Of a stretch of 64,000 bases of DNA, positions 11,298 through 20,929 are shown piece by piece. The stretch covers positions 28,728,402-28,792,401 of the forward strand of contig NC_067199.1 of NCBI RefSeq assembly GCF_000699445.3, in the 5' to 3' direction. The notes under the pieces are model-generated. The model saw only the letters and a program-made list of their open reading frames with translations. It did not search any database and was not told the origin of the DNA. The position numbers were made by a program, and so were the translations under genes. Every line of letters starts with the position of its first letter. Within the stretch, counting starts at the first letter, position 1. Source of the stretch: Schistosoma haematobium (Eukaryota; Platyhelminthes; Trematoda; Strigeidida; Schistosomatidae).

Positions 11298-12203
11298 AAT
11301 ATTAAATAAACAATTTGTACGACAAGAAAAATTAGGAATAAAACGGGAATAGTACCCACTAGTGAACGTAGTTCCGTAAGACTTTTTGGAGACGGTGCAT
11401 TTGTCAGTGGAGCAAGTCGTTTCATATCTGGTCTAAAACCATTACCATCAATTAGGTATCCAAGGCATTCAAAACTAGATACACAAAATGAACACATATT
11501 TGGATTCACTGTAATATTCTTCTTAATTAAACGACGCAGTAAAGCAATAAGTCTCTGGTCATGAACTACCTTATTAGAACCATGAACAATGAGATCATCT
11601 TGATAAACTTCAACACCTTCAAGATCACTAACTACTTTATTCATAACTTCCTGAAATATGGCTGGAGAACAACTTAGACCAAATGGAAGGAAATTGTATT
11701 TGAACAGATCAAAAGGAATGTTAATTGTCGTCAAAATAGATGAAGATTGACCTAAAGGGATTTGAAGATAAGAATCTTCTAGGTCAACTTTCGAGAACAA
11801 CTTAGAACCATGAAGTCGATTTAGGATATCTTCAGCCTCAACCATCTTGCACGTTTGTTTCAACAAACGGGGGTTCAGTGTTAATCCATCGTCACTACAT
11901 ATTCTAGGGGTCTTGCCGTCCGGCTTCAATGGAGTAACAATGGGTATCCCATGCTGAAGACTGAATCGGTTCAATTATGCCTTTCGCACACAAATCGTTT
12001 AATGTCTTCTGTACTGCTTCTCGAAGACCATAAGGAATTATTCGTCTTTTAAGAAAGACTGGATCACCCTGTACTTGAAGTTTTATAGGCTGAATTTTCA
12101 TACCTCCACTGCACTTAGCACACGTAGCTATTAAATCTTTAAGTAAAGTATCAGAATTTTCTTTAGAAACTAGGAAGGACAACACCACTTCAAGCCTTAT
12201 CAA
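11294..12203 (-). pseudogene. Gypsy reverse transcriptase domain, frameshifted
   Basis: The 12203-11904 piece contains the RT lead-in (LREAVQKTLNDLCAKGIIEP). The 11974-11294 piece contains LFSKVDLEDSYLQIPL (motif A), FLPFGLSCSPAIFQEVMN (motif B) and the catalytic box VYQDDLIVHG, followed by CLGYLIDGNGF. The pieces overlap in different frames. A second frame change near 11345 leads into RNase H. The protease region further upstream is poorly preserved. Confidence 0.88.
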
Positions 12204-12599
12204 CTTCCTTAAACCCAGTATCGACAGTCCTGATTCGCTAGCTGAAACTTCACAAGGTATTTATGAAGAATTATCGTCTCTTATTAGCAATTCACAAAAT
12301 CCTCGTATGGGCAGTATGTGTCCAGTAATCCCCAATATTGATACTTCAGTGGGTCGTACCACAACGTTAGGATCTAAGGATTTCAAGTTCTTGAATGAAA
12401 TAATGGACTCTATACTGCCTGTGTCCACAATGAAGTCATGAAATGAACCAAGCGATGTATATAGTCGCTTTTAAATATGAGCATTATCTTTCGAAATAGT
12501 AGACAAAGATAAGTGATCACTAGAAACATCCGAGTTATTGAGATTTAAATTCCAAGATTTAGTACTACTTGAAGCAAAATGGACAGTAGCCTTGCATAC

Positions 12600-13134
12600 T
12601 GATTGGATGTGTCCTACCTACCACATTGAGAACATTTAGCATTACGAAATGCACATGAATTACGAGAACGAAACTTTCCACATGATAAACATTTACCAAA
12701 CTTCATCTCACCTTTGTGATTTGCTTTCTAATTCCTTGTTGAAACACCTTTCATATTTACACGAGAATAGGAATCACTGTTAAATGAACGCAAGTTTGAT
12801 TGACCTTGAGATTGTAGTTCATCATGACGACTAAGCAAAGTATTAGAAATCTTCATCGACTGGATATCAAGTTCATTCACTGCTTCGTAGTTAATACACG
12901 CAGTTCTAGCATCTTGAAAGGAACAGTTTAGCATTCTTAACAGCTCTCTTTCCAAACTCGGTATGTTAATTCCTGCAATTAATCGATCTCGCAGTTGCAC
13001 ATGAAGTTGATCACCTAGATAACGTTTGGCAGCTTGTTCCTGCAATTCAAGGATGAATTCCTGAACTTTTTGGTCAATTTGACGAACCATCTTATGAAAT
13101 TTCGTCCTTTCACGGCATTCGAAACTGGTACACT
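12600..13134 (-). pseudogene. Gypsy gag, C-terminal part (interrupted)
   Basis: The 13090-12728 stretch reads as capsid (DQKVQEFILELQEQAAKRY, LRDRLIAGI) and runs into a knuckle region at about 12696-12616 (KCLSCGKFRSRNSC, then KCSQCG), with a stop at 12728. The reading frame just upstream of 13090 continues at 18374 when the nested element and one copy of its 4-bp target duplication are removed, showing where gag was split. Confidence 0.8.
13131..13134 (+). repeat. Target-site duplication, left copy (CACT)
   Basis: CACT directly precedes the 5' LTR and is repeated at 18370-18373 directly after the 3' LTR. A 4-bp duplication is characteristic of CsRn1-clade elements. Removing one copy and the element restores the interrupted gag frame. 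Confidence 0.9.
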
Positions 13135-13455
13135 TGTAGCGGTAAATAAATCCCCAAAATAAATAGCACTAAGTTTTCGACATTGGATGCTGACCATATG
13201 TTTTAGTGGACTCATCTAGCTGAAGGCGCTCGGTCAGGCATCTGCACCAGATCACGTGTGGTAACGCCGTGCTCAACATCAACCACAATCGCTAGCCAGT
13301 TTAGATCAGAGAATCCCGATATATTGGTCATCGCCAAATATACTCTTCCAAACTCCTCGACTCTGTCTTTTGATTTCTCTGGGCGGGAACGAAATATATT
13401 AGAATGTGTTACTGGTAGAAGCGTTGTCAAACACTGAATACCTGTGACATCATCA
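13135..13455 (+). repeat. 5' LTR of the CsRn1-like element
   Basis: The 321-bp repeat begins TGTAGCGG and ends CATCATCA. It matches 18049-18369 apart from one apparent substitution. AATAAA-like words occur close to its start. Confidence 0.93.
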
Positions 13456-13456
13456 T

Positions 13457-13475
13457 TGGTGAAACCGACGTGATC
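13457..13475 (+). promoter_or_regulatory. Primer-binding site, tRNA-Trp-like
   Basis: TGGTGAAACCGACGTGATC starts two bases after the 5' LTR. It resembles the complement of the tRNA-Trp 3' end (TGGTGACCCCGACGTGAT) with two mismatches. Trp priming is known for the CsRn1 clade. Confidence 0.75.
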
Positions 13476-13635
13476 TGGTACACCTAATTGCAACTGTGAG
13501 TCTGTTCCTTTTTGGGATTTTTATATATCATTGCCTTATTTTTTTATTTTTTTAAAACATTGTGATTTTTTTTTCGTGTTTTTTCCTGGATATATATATT
13601 TTCCCCTCGTTCATTATCGTACTTCATTCTTCATC

Positions 13636-14466
13636 ATGACTGAACAGACACCTAAAGTACTCAAGCTTAAGACTTTGTCCCCGCCTTCGTTTCAACTGAT
13701 GCCTTTCTGGCCCGACAACATCGAAGCCTGGTTTTGCTACGCCGAAGCCGACTTCTCCGAGCACGGCGTGATCGACACACGTGCACAATTCCTCGCAGTA
13801 GTCAAGGCACTACCGCGCGAATTCAACAGGTACGTAACATCTAGTATGTTTACTAGTGATGTTTCCGATCCTTACGAAATCTTAAAACGCTCGATTCTCA
13901 AACGAGGAGACCTAACCGATCGACAAAGGTTAGATCAACTCTTCAACAATATCGACCTGCAACACGGTTCTGCGACAGACATGTTGCAACGGATGAGAGA
14001 GGTTATAGGCCCAAGAACTTTCGACGAAGGCCTATTCAAACAACTCTTCTTGTCAAAACTTCCCCAACAGGTGCAAGCAGTTCTGGTCTCGTTCCAGAAC
14101 AACGCCTTAGACGAGCTAGCTGCATCTGCCGACCGCATTTTAGAAATTACGAAATCTACTACCGAGGTATTTTCAGTCAAAGAAAAACCTCAAACGACTC
14201 AGAATGATATAAACGACTTATGTCACACACTCACGCGTTATCTTAGTCTTCGTACCGACCGTAAGAGATCGCGCACACCACGTAGAAGCATTTCTCGTAA
14301 GCGATCTGTCTCTAGACCACGAGAGACAGATAACCCCGACTGGTGCTGGTATCATAACCAGTATGGGAAGTTTTCCAGAAATTGCAGAAAACCCTGCAAT
14401 TTTCCCAGCACGAAACCGACTGATTCGAAAAGCAATTCGGGAAACTTCCAAGCCGGCACGCGTTAA
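13636..14466 (+). CDS. gag: Gag polyprotein of the CsRn1-like element
   Basis: The 276-residue gag starts at [12 protein letters not shown]. The ATG at 13636 is preferred over the longer upstream frame from 13531, which encodes a Phe-rich leader from a T-rich UTR. A capsid-like alpha-helical region is followed by an Arg/Ser-rich basic stretch and a CHCC knuckle, C237-x2-H240-x9-C250-x3-C254 ([18 protein letters not shown]). This arrangement is typical of CsRn1/Kabuki-type gags rather than CCHC. The protein should assemble the particle and bind element RNA. The frame ends at TAA 14464-14466, overlapping pol by 43 bases. No disabling change is visible. Confidence 0.9.
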   Translation: MTEQTPKVLKLKTLSPPSFQLMPFWPDNIEAWFCYAEADFSEHGVIDTRAQFLAVVKALPREFNRYVTSSMFTSDVSDPYEILKRSILKRGDLTDRQRLDQLFNNIDLQHGSATDMLQRMREVIGPRTFDEGLFKQLFLSKLPQQVQAVLVSFQNNALDELAASADRILEITKSTTEVFSVKEKPQTTQNDINDLCHTLTRYLSLRTDRKRSRTPRRSISRKRSVSRPRETDNPDWCWYHNQYGKFSRNCRKPCNFPSTKPTDSKSNSGNFQAGTR

Positions 14467-17400
14467 CGGCAACCGTAGCCGGCGAACAAAGCCGTCTGTT
14501 ATTCGTCACAGATGTGACAACGAGAGTTCGCTACCTCGTCGACACTGGCGCAGAAGTTAGCGTTCTCCCAGCAAATCCTAACGACCGACTACACGAATCG
14601 ACCCTAAACTTACAGGCGGCAAACGGAAAACCGATCGCTACGTATGGCAAAAGGTACGTTTACCTTAACGTGGGTTTACGCAAACCCATCCACTGGATTT
14701 TCGTTGTTGCAGATGTTTCTATGCCAATCATTGGTATGGATCTTCTACAACACCACAATCTGATCATCGACACGCGCAAACGGAGGCTAGTAGACGGTAA
14801 CACTAATTTGTCCGTTTGCGTAACTTCTTTTACTGGTTGTAGAGTATCCCCAGTCACAGTTAAACATATGATAGACCCACTCTATCAGCCACTACTCGAT
14901 AAGTACCCTGAGATACAACAAACTCAAACGAAACTACCGTGTGTAACCAGCAAAGTTACACATCACATCACGACTACAGGACCACCTGTATTTTCTAAAG
15001 CACGCCGACTAGCTCCTGAAAAGCTAAGGTTAGCGAAAAACGAATTCGATCACATGACGGACTTAGGAATCATACGACCTTCAAGTAGCCCATATGCATC
15101 TCCGTTGCACATGGTCCCTAAAAAGGACAGCAACGATTGGCGTCCAACTGGTGACTATCGGCGATTGAACGCGAAAACCATTCCCGATCGTTACCCGTTG
15201 CCTCACATTCACGATTTGACAGCTACCTTGAAAGGTACAACTGTCTTTTCGAAAATCGACTTGGTTAAAGCGTATAACCAAATCCCTATGGCTACTGACG
15301 ACATACCGAAAACGGCTATCATAACTCCCTTCGGACTCTATGAATTTTTGCGAATGCCTTTCGGTCTAAGGAATGCTGCTCAAACATTCCAAAGATTCAT
15401 AGACGACGTTTTTCGAGGTCTCAACTTCGTACATGCGTATGTTGACGACTGTCTAATCGCAAGTCCGGATAGAGAAACACATCTCAAGCATCTGGATCTT
15501 GTTTTCGAACGACTTCAAAAACATGGCATAACTGTAAACGTTCAGAAATGCCAATTCGGAACCAACTCGTTAGACTTCCTAGGACACACTATCGATGCTC
15601 AAGGCATTCGACCTCTTAGGACCAAAGTGGCGGCCATTCTGGATTACCCAGAACCGACCACCGTCAAGCAATTGCGCACGTTTAACGGCCTGGTAAGTTT
15701 CTATAGACGTTTCATACCCAAATGCGCATTACTTATGAAACCTCTGACCGACCAACTTCGTGGAAATGCGAAATCCATTAATTTGGACGACACCGCACGA
15801 AAAGCTTTCTCCACAGTTAAGGAACTGATTGCTAAAGCAACAATGCTCGCACATCAGGACACCCGAGCACCCATTAGCATCGCAGTAGACGCATCCGACT
15901 CAGCAATCGGAGGAGTCTTACAACAATGGGTTAACAACTCCTGGCAACCCTTGGCATTTTTCTCTAGAAGGTTGCTAGACACCGAATCGAGGTACAGCAC
16001 ATTCGGTAGGGAACTCCTAGCTATGTATTGTGCTGTACGGCATTTCCAACACTACATCGAAGGTCGTGAATTCACTCTTTTCACGGATCATAAACCGCTT
16101 ACTTTCTCGTTAAGCTCTCCTTCTGACAAGTACTCTCCCCGTGAGTCTCGACAACTGGACTACATTTCGCAGTTTACTTCAGATATTCAACACGTCTCTG
16201 GAGCAAACAATGTAGTTGCAGACGCTTTATCTCGTATAACTTCCTTGAACAGTTTCCAGGGAATCGACCTTCTTAAACTCGCCGAGCTTCAAAAAGAAGA
16301 CAGTGATCTTCAGCACGATTTGTCGTCCACAACACTTAAACTACGCATCAAACAGATGGGAACAGGTAAGGAAACCTTACTTTGTGACACATCTACAGGT
16401 AGGGATCGCCCAATCGTGCCGAAACATTATCGACGCAATGTCTTCAACACATTGCACAAACTTTCGCATCCAGGTGTTCGTGCATCCATCAAGCTTATAG
16501 CAGAAAGATTTTGCTGGCCTGGAATGAATAAAGACGTGAGGGAGTGGGCACGCTCCTGTGTAGGCTGCCAAAAATCTAAGGTTATAAGACACAATAAATG
16601 TCCCTTAGGCTCGTTTAAAACTCCCGATGCTCGTTTCGACCATGTTCATTTGGATTTGGTAGGACCTTTACCAGATTCAAATGGATACTCTTATCTCTTA
16701 ACCTGCGTTGACCGTTTCACTCGATGGCCAGAAGCAGTACCTATCAAGGACATCACTGCTGAAACAGTGGCCCGCACCTTCGTCGAACGATGGGTAGCAA
16801 ACTTCGGCTGCCCTTCAACCATCACTACAGACCGCGGACGTCAATTTGAATCTGATCTTTTCCGTCGTCTGACCACTCTTTTAGGAAGCACTCGCTTCCG
16901 AACGACCGCCTACCATCCACAAGCAAACGGGTTGGTAGAACGTTTTCACCGACAACTGAAAGCTTCGCTATCAGCTGCAAACGTTTCACAGTGGACCGAC
17001 GCTCTTCCACTCGTCTTACTAGGTATCCGCAATGCAGTGAAAGCTGACATTGGATACACTGCGTCTCAACTCGTTTATGGTACGACACTTCGACTTCCAG
17101 GAGAATTCGTGGATCCTTCATCCTCTTCAATGAACATGGATCTAACCTCCTACACGAACAGGCTTACAAACGCAATGCGTTCAGTTAAACCTGCTTCCAC
17201 TCGACCTCAATCAACTGATGTTTTCGTTCAACCTGACTTACGATATAGTACACACGTTTTCGTTCGTCGAGACTCGCATCGACGACCATTCGAATCAGCA
17301 TACGAAGGACCCTTCAAAGTTCTTCAACGTGAACCTAAGTACTATATAGTCGATAAGAACGGAACCAACGATAGCATCAGTATCGATCGCTTAAAAGCAG

Positions 17401-17597
17401 CGTATTTAGAAGGAAATCCTATCTACGTGGATTTTCCTTCGGTACAATCGAACGACACGACTCCGACACTTATAATACCTCATCCGACAACCAACACACA
17501 CGATGATACTTCGACAGTATCCGAAAATAAACTTAAAACGACGCGTTCTGGAAGAAGGGTGAGATTTCCAGAACATTTAAACGACTATTGCACGTAA
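14424..17597 (+). CDS. pol: Pol polyprotein: protease, RT, RNase H, integrase
   Basis: The frame is open from 14424 (after TGA at 14421) to TAA 17595-17597, and lies -1 relative to gag. There is no ATG before the protease, so it is probably made as a Gag-Pol fusion by frameshifting. The domains in order are aspartic protease ([12 protein letters not shown]); RT with [25 protein letters not shown] and YVDD at 15438-15449; RNase H ([19 protein letters not shown]); integrase HHCC (HKLSHPGV.., CVGCQ); a DDE core with Asp codons at 16653 and 16830 and Glu at 16938, giving a D-35-E spacing; and a GPF-type C-terminal module (YEGPFKVL). All catalytic residues I could check are present. It looks intact. 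Confidence 0.92.
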   Translation, partial: FEKQFGKLPSRHALTATVAGEQSRLLFVTDVTTRVRYLVDTGAEVSVLPANPNDRLHESTLNLQAANGKPIATYGKRYVYLNVGLRKPIHWIFVVADVSMPIIGMDLLQHHNLIIDTRKRRLVDGNTNLSVCVTSFTGCRVSPVTVKHMIDPLYQPLLDKYPEIQQTQTKLPCVTSKVTHHITTTGPPVFSKARRLAPEKLRLAKNEFDHMTDLGIIRPSSSPYASPLHMVPKKDSNDWRPTGDYRRLNAKTIPDRYPLPHIHDLTATLKGTTVFSKIDLVKAYNQIPMATDDIPKTAIITPFGLYEFLRMPFGLRNAAQTFQRFIDDVFRGLNFVHAYVDDCLIASPDRETHLKHLDLVFERLQKHGITVNVQKCQFGTNSLDFLGHTIDAQGIRPLRTKVAAILDYPEPTTVKQLRTFNGLVSFYRRFIPKCALLMKPLTDQLRGNAKSINLDDTARKAFSTVKELIAKATMLAHQDTRAPISIAVDASDSAIGGVLQQWVNNSWQPLAFFSRRLLDTESRYSTFGRELLAMYCAVRHFQHYIEGREFTLFTDHKPLTFSLSSPSDKYSPRESRQLDYISQFTSDIQHVSGANNVVADALSRITSLNSFQGIDLLKLAELQKEDSDLQHDLSSTTLKLRIKQMGTGKETLLCDTSTGRDRPIVPKHYRRNVFNTLHKLSHPGVRASIKLIAERFCWPGMNKDVREWARSCVGCQKSKVIRHNKCPLGSFKTPDARFDHVHLDLVGPLPDSNGYSYLLTCVDRFTRWPEAVPIKDITAETVARTFVERWVANFGCPSTITTDRGRQFESDLFRRLTTLLGSTRFRTTAYHPQANGLVERFHRQLKASLSAANVSQWTDALPLVLLGIRNAVKADIGYTASQLVYGTTLRLPGEFVDPSSSSMNMDLTSYTNRLTNAMRSVKPASTRPQSTDVFVQPDLRYSTHVFVRRDSHRRPFESAYEGPFKVLQREPKYYIVDKNGTNDSISIDRLKAAYLEGNPIYVDFPSVQSNDTTPTLIIPHPTTNTHDDTSTVSENKLKTTRSGRRVRFPEHLNDYCT
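14439..14445 (+). promoter_or_regulatory. -1 ribosomal frameshift slippery heptamer
   Basis: G GGA AAC fits X XXY YYZ and sits in the correct register of gag (codons GGA at 14440 and AAC at 14443). A shift of -1 here enters the pol frame, with no stop until 17595. The same heptamer is used by some retroviruses at gag-pro. Confidence 0.8.
14452..14483 (+). promoter_or_regulatory. Predicted frameshift-stimulating stem
   Basis: GCCGGC at 14452-14457 can pair with GCCGGC at 14478-14483. Inside the loop, ACGG (14466-14469) can pair with CCGT (14473-14476). The stem begins six bases after the slippery heptamer, the usual spacing for -1 frameshift stimulators. The gag stop lies inside the structure. 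Confidence 0.65.
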
Positions 17598-18048
17598 GGC
17601 ACTTCTAGAAATTTTATATTATTATTTTTTTTTAAAAAAACAATTTTAACATGCTTATATATTTTTATTTCTATTTAAAAAAAAACAAAAAAAACAATTT
17701 TTTTAACGCTATTACGTGTTCATGAGTTTATTTTCCATTTTTTTTCCGCCGACATTGTGCTTTTACGCACATACGAGTGTATCTTCGACATGCACTTACA
17801 TTTTCTTTTTCTTTTCCAGGACGGCTGGAAAAGAACGATGACGTTTATGAGGATCCGAAATTTTCATTGTACATTTTCTTTTTTTACTATGTTGTACCTC
17901 CGTCCCATATAGTAAGGAAAGACGACCAGACGCTGCTAAATTTAGTAAGCTATCAGAAGAGTGTTTACCAACGACAAACTCGTTGGGTTTAAACTTCTGG
18001 CTGGCCACGTCTTAGGGTCGTCACTGCCCCACTAGGGGGGGAGTGATC
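17598..18048 (+). other. 3' untranslated region of the CsRn1-like element
   Basis: The region is A- and T-homopolymer-rich. A 71-codon open stretch at 17777 has no recognisable domain and is not called an env or extra gene. Confidence 0.6.
18034..18043 (+). promoter_or_regulatory. Polypurine tract
   Basis: AGGGGGGGAG lies just upstream of the 3' LTR and fits the plus-strand primer of an LTR retrotransposon. Confidence 0.75.
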
Positions 18049-18369
18049 TGTAGCGGTAAATAAATCCCCAAAATAAATAGCACTAAGTTTTCGACATTGG
18101 ATGCTGACCATATGTTTTAGTGGACTCATCTAGCTGAAGGCGCTCGGTCAGGCATCTGCACCAGATCACGTGTGGTAACGCCGTGCTCAACATCAACCAC
18201 AATCGCTAGCCAGTTTAGATCAGAGAATCCCGATATATTGGTCATCGCCAAATATACTCTTCCAAACTCCTCGACTCTGTCTTTTGATTTCTCTGGGCGG
18301 GAACGAAATATATTAGAAGGTGTTACTGGTAGAAGCGTTGTCAAACACTGAATACCTGTGACATCATCA
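18049..18369 (+). repeat. 3' LTR of the CsRn1-like element
   Basis: 321 bp, TGTAGCGG...CATCATCA, collinear with the 5' LTR, followed at once by the CACT duplication (18370-18373). Confidence 0.93.
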
Positions 18370-18373
18370 CACT

Positions 18374-18890
18374 TTACAGGATTTAATAATAGCTCCTTAA
18401 GAGTTGCATAAAGAAAAGAGATAGGTTTTTCTGGATATGCCAAACAAACACCACACAACGTATCCTCAGAGAATGTAAATCTCCAAATAACTCTTCAACA
18501 CACTAGAACCATGGCGGTTGAGTGACCAATCAACATTCGCTGCATGCTCCCATAATCTCTGAACCACTCCAGAACTTCAGACCATTTCAGAATGAAAACA
18601 CAATAAAATGAAATGAGTATCATTTATTTTTTGAGCTTCGAATATAGTAGCACATTAATAACAACTGACTGACTAATAGGTCAGTTTTTGTCCGTTTCTT
18701 AATACTCATTAAGTACAATAAAAATCTCATCAACTAATAAATCTTTTTATCCGAACATATTACATGAAACATGCTATCGAAAATGTGATAACAGCAATAC
18801 ATCGCATCCCGTATAGAAACAATTAGCCGGAAGGTTTCTACGACAAAAATGTTATTAGGAAACTGCATAACATTAATGCATAAGTGTTGT
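18374..18890 (-). pseudogene. Gypsy gag N-terminal part and leader, right of the nested insertion
   Basis: Minus-strand 18458-18374 reads CLAYPEKPISFLYATLKELL and joins in frame to the capsid sequence at 13134 once the inserted element is removed. Further right, 18460-18890 holds degenerate sequence that is probably the gag start or leader; no start codon or primer site can be assigned. Confidence 0.7.
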
Positions 18891-18894
18891 GTGC

Positions 18895-19363
18895 CGATAA
18901 GAATAATAAGTGGTAATTTTTTGGATCTATTTGTGGACCAATACTATACGTATATTTTTATCGTATAATTGTTAATTAACTAAACTATTTGTATTCATGT
19001 CTCTCTTATCATTAGCTTTATTTTAATCCATGACTTTTTATTGTACGATTTTCCATTCTTGAATTATTCCCTGTCTATTAACCACTACCTCCCATGTTCA
19101 CAGCCACACTTGGCCAAATTTTGTACAAATGTTATTTTCTATTTTGTCGTACGTTGTGGTCTACTTGTTTGGTATATAAACCGAGTATGTTTGAAATACA
19201 TGATTCATATCGTAGAGGCTCGGATTGGTGTTCTGGACTTAAATGGTCGGGCTAGGTTGAAAGCATGACCAATCAGAACTCTAGGCTGCTCGCACATGTT
19301 TTACGCGTCATTGATCCGATCGATAAGTCACTGCTCTCTAATCGGCGGTCACAAGATATAACA
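18895..19363 (-). mobile_element. Solo LTR, copy 2 (TGTTATGACC family)
   Basis: The 469-bp unit is similar to 3196-3716 over most of its length, including the 'CGGTTTATATACCAA' TATA-like segment (minus strand). It is flanked by a perfect 5-bp duplication ATAAG (18890-18894 and 19364-19368), so it is an independent insertion and not the LTR of the adjacent minus-strand gypsy copy. Confidence 0.82.
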
Positions 19364-19369
19364 ATAAGA

Positions 19370-20059
19370 AAATATTAAACCGTACTCTTACTTCCAGTAG
19401 AAATAAGGTTGATAAGCTACTAACAGCTTAACTAATATGAAGGTATCTGAAGTAAACAACTTAGGAATATATACTTGCTACATATTGAGAATCTAAGTAT
19501 AGCACAGATTCCTAAATTCGGTCACATTTTTTTCCTATTTATACATTTATTCGATAATTTAAACACACGTACATCGACAGAACGATCTAACAAGAACATC
19601 ACTGCCTTTTTAAGCACTGTACAATAAGTCTAGGTAAAACACTGAATAAATTCACTAAATATTCTTTCCTTATCACCTAATGAAAACACAAAATCAGAAT
19701 CCTTCACCACAATGTCGATGAAGATCACAGGAACTTCATATCTGTTCATTAAAAATAACAGAGACAAGTTTTCTGACTCAAAGTATACAAGTAAAAAGCC
19801 CTTTGTTCAATTATTTCTCATCCTCATATATATATAGATATTCCATCAGGTAAAAACAATAATCATTCCATGTCCCAATCAGACTTCAAATGACATGATG
19901 TTGGTGTTTGGAAATCATATGGTCAAAATTTCGTCTGATTCAGTTCAATAATTCAGAATAATAAATATCTCAAGCTAACTTTGGTCAATGAATAGTGATA
20001 GTTGACTGTAAAACTCATATCTAACAAAATTCCTAAAATTAGTGAACCAAGTCATTATT
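19370..20059. other. Unassigned AT-rich DNA
   Basis: No exon, repeat boundary or RNA gene was recognised. Confidence 0.45.
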
Positions 20060-20536
20060 TAAAATGTATATTAAAGGTATAACAGTAGTTTTTGTTACAT
20101 GCAACATGTAGCACCTGCTTATAGAAATATAATTAGACACGTATTATCAGTGGAAACTCATCCATAATTATAGAAAGCATAGTAAAATATGATACTATGA
20201 ATTTCTGACCTGTATCTCCCTATTCTTCTTTAACCCAAATGATCATTACGCAACCTCCTTTATTATTTGAAATATTGGATCATTACATGAAACAATGAAT
20301 TTTATTTGGTAAAGAAGATGTATTCCTATTTATCAAGCAGACACAGAGATGAATGTCTCACTCCGAATTCATCGAAGTTTTAATTCTAATCTCATTAAGA
20401 AGGTGTTCGAGTAAATCATACATGAATCTCAACATCTGATTGAACTTATAATAAAAGTGCACAGAATGAAATTATCCACTAGCCGTTATCTCATTGTAAT
20501 AAAGGATCTATGATGGCTGTTTGTAATTAGTGGATG
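20060..20536 (+). repeat. Inverted duplication, copy A, left block
   Basis: This block is the reverse complement (diverged) of 49,610-50,400, including the segment around 'tagccgttatctcattg'. It is interrupted at 20536 by the LTR element and resumes at 24103. Confidence 0.75.
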
Positions 20537-20929
20537 TGTAGGATTATGATCTACTACGATATTAGTACTGCTCTAATAATAGACCTAATCCTAAATTTGT
20601 AGATTTGTCATGATATAACTGCCTAATCTATAAGATCTTACGTGGAAGTCACACCATCGACTACGCCAACTCACTGTATCGTATCAATTACCAATACATG
20701 ATGAAGGACAAGGTTAAGTTAGAGAAGGAACAATATATTTAATATGAATAGAGACCACGCCTGCATGGCCGAGCCATGCCACTCGATCAACTCCAGTCCA
20801 TTCAATTCATTGTTCGCGCCTTCTCCATTGTTAGGTATTTCTCCGCGTTAAATATTGAATATCTATTTTCTGAGTAGTCTCGTGTTCACAGCTTTGTGGA
20901 TTGTGTGGCTATTGTCCAATGCCACTACA
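20537..20929 (-). repeat. LTR of the non-coding element (left, 3' LTR)
   Basis: 393 bp with ends TGTAGG...CCACTACA on the plus strand. It is nearly identical to 23710-24102. Its small internal open frame (20901-21092) is not protein-like. Confidence 0.88.

Larger units (their letters stand above)
9984..13134 (-). mobile_element. Decayed Ty3/gypsy retrotransposon (Mag-like), left part
   Basis: Minus-strand gag-pol order is clear: gag 13134-12600, RT 12203-11294, RNase H 11297-10578, integrase 10495-9984. Gag resumes at 18374 beyond the nested plus-strand element. The copy has frameshifts, stops and a deletion that removes the HHCC end of integrase. No flanking LTR pair was found, so both ends are probably truncated. 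The RT carries YQDD, and the gag has two CCHC-like knuckles rather than the CHCC type, so it belongs to a different lineage from the inserted element. Confidence 0.88.
13135..18369 (+). mobile_element. Full-length CsRn1-like Ty3/gypsy retrotransposon (Boudicca/CsRn1 clade)
   Basis: A complete 5235-bp element: 321-bp LTRs, Trp-like primer site, gag, pol in the -1 frame, polypurine tract and 4-bp target duplication. By eye the LTRs differ at one position (T at 13404 region versus G in the 3' copy), so it inserted recently. Gag and pol show no internal stops. It lies inside gag of an older gypsy copy on the opposite strand. The clade call rests on the CHCC gag motif, the tRNA-Trp-type primer site, the 4-bp duplication and the GPF module after integrase. 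Confidence 0.93.

Noticed and set aside
13531..13635. Upstream ATG extension of gag
   Set aside because: The extra 35 residues are Phe-rich and come from a T-homopolymer leader; the ATG at 13636 starts a normal gag.
14514..14516. GTG as an independent pol start
   Set aside because: Pol is open upstream to 14424 and a well-placed slippery site explains its expression; GTG initiation is not needed in a eukaryotic element.
17777..17992. Small ORF after pol as a possible env or accessory gene
   Set aside because: No signal peptide, membrane segment or family resemblance; it lies in homopolymer-rich 3' sequence.
18895..19363. 5' LTR of the minus-strand gypsy copy
   Set aside because: It has its own perfect ATAAG duplication on both sides, so it is an independent solo LTR.
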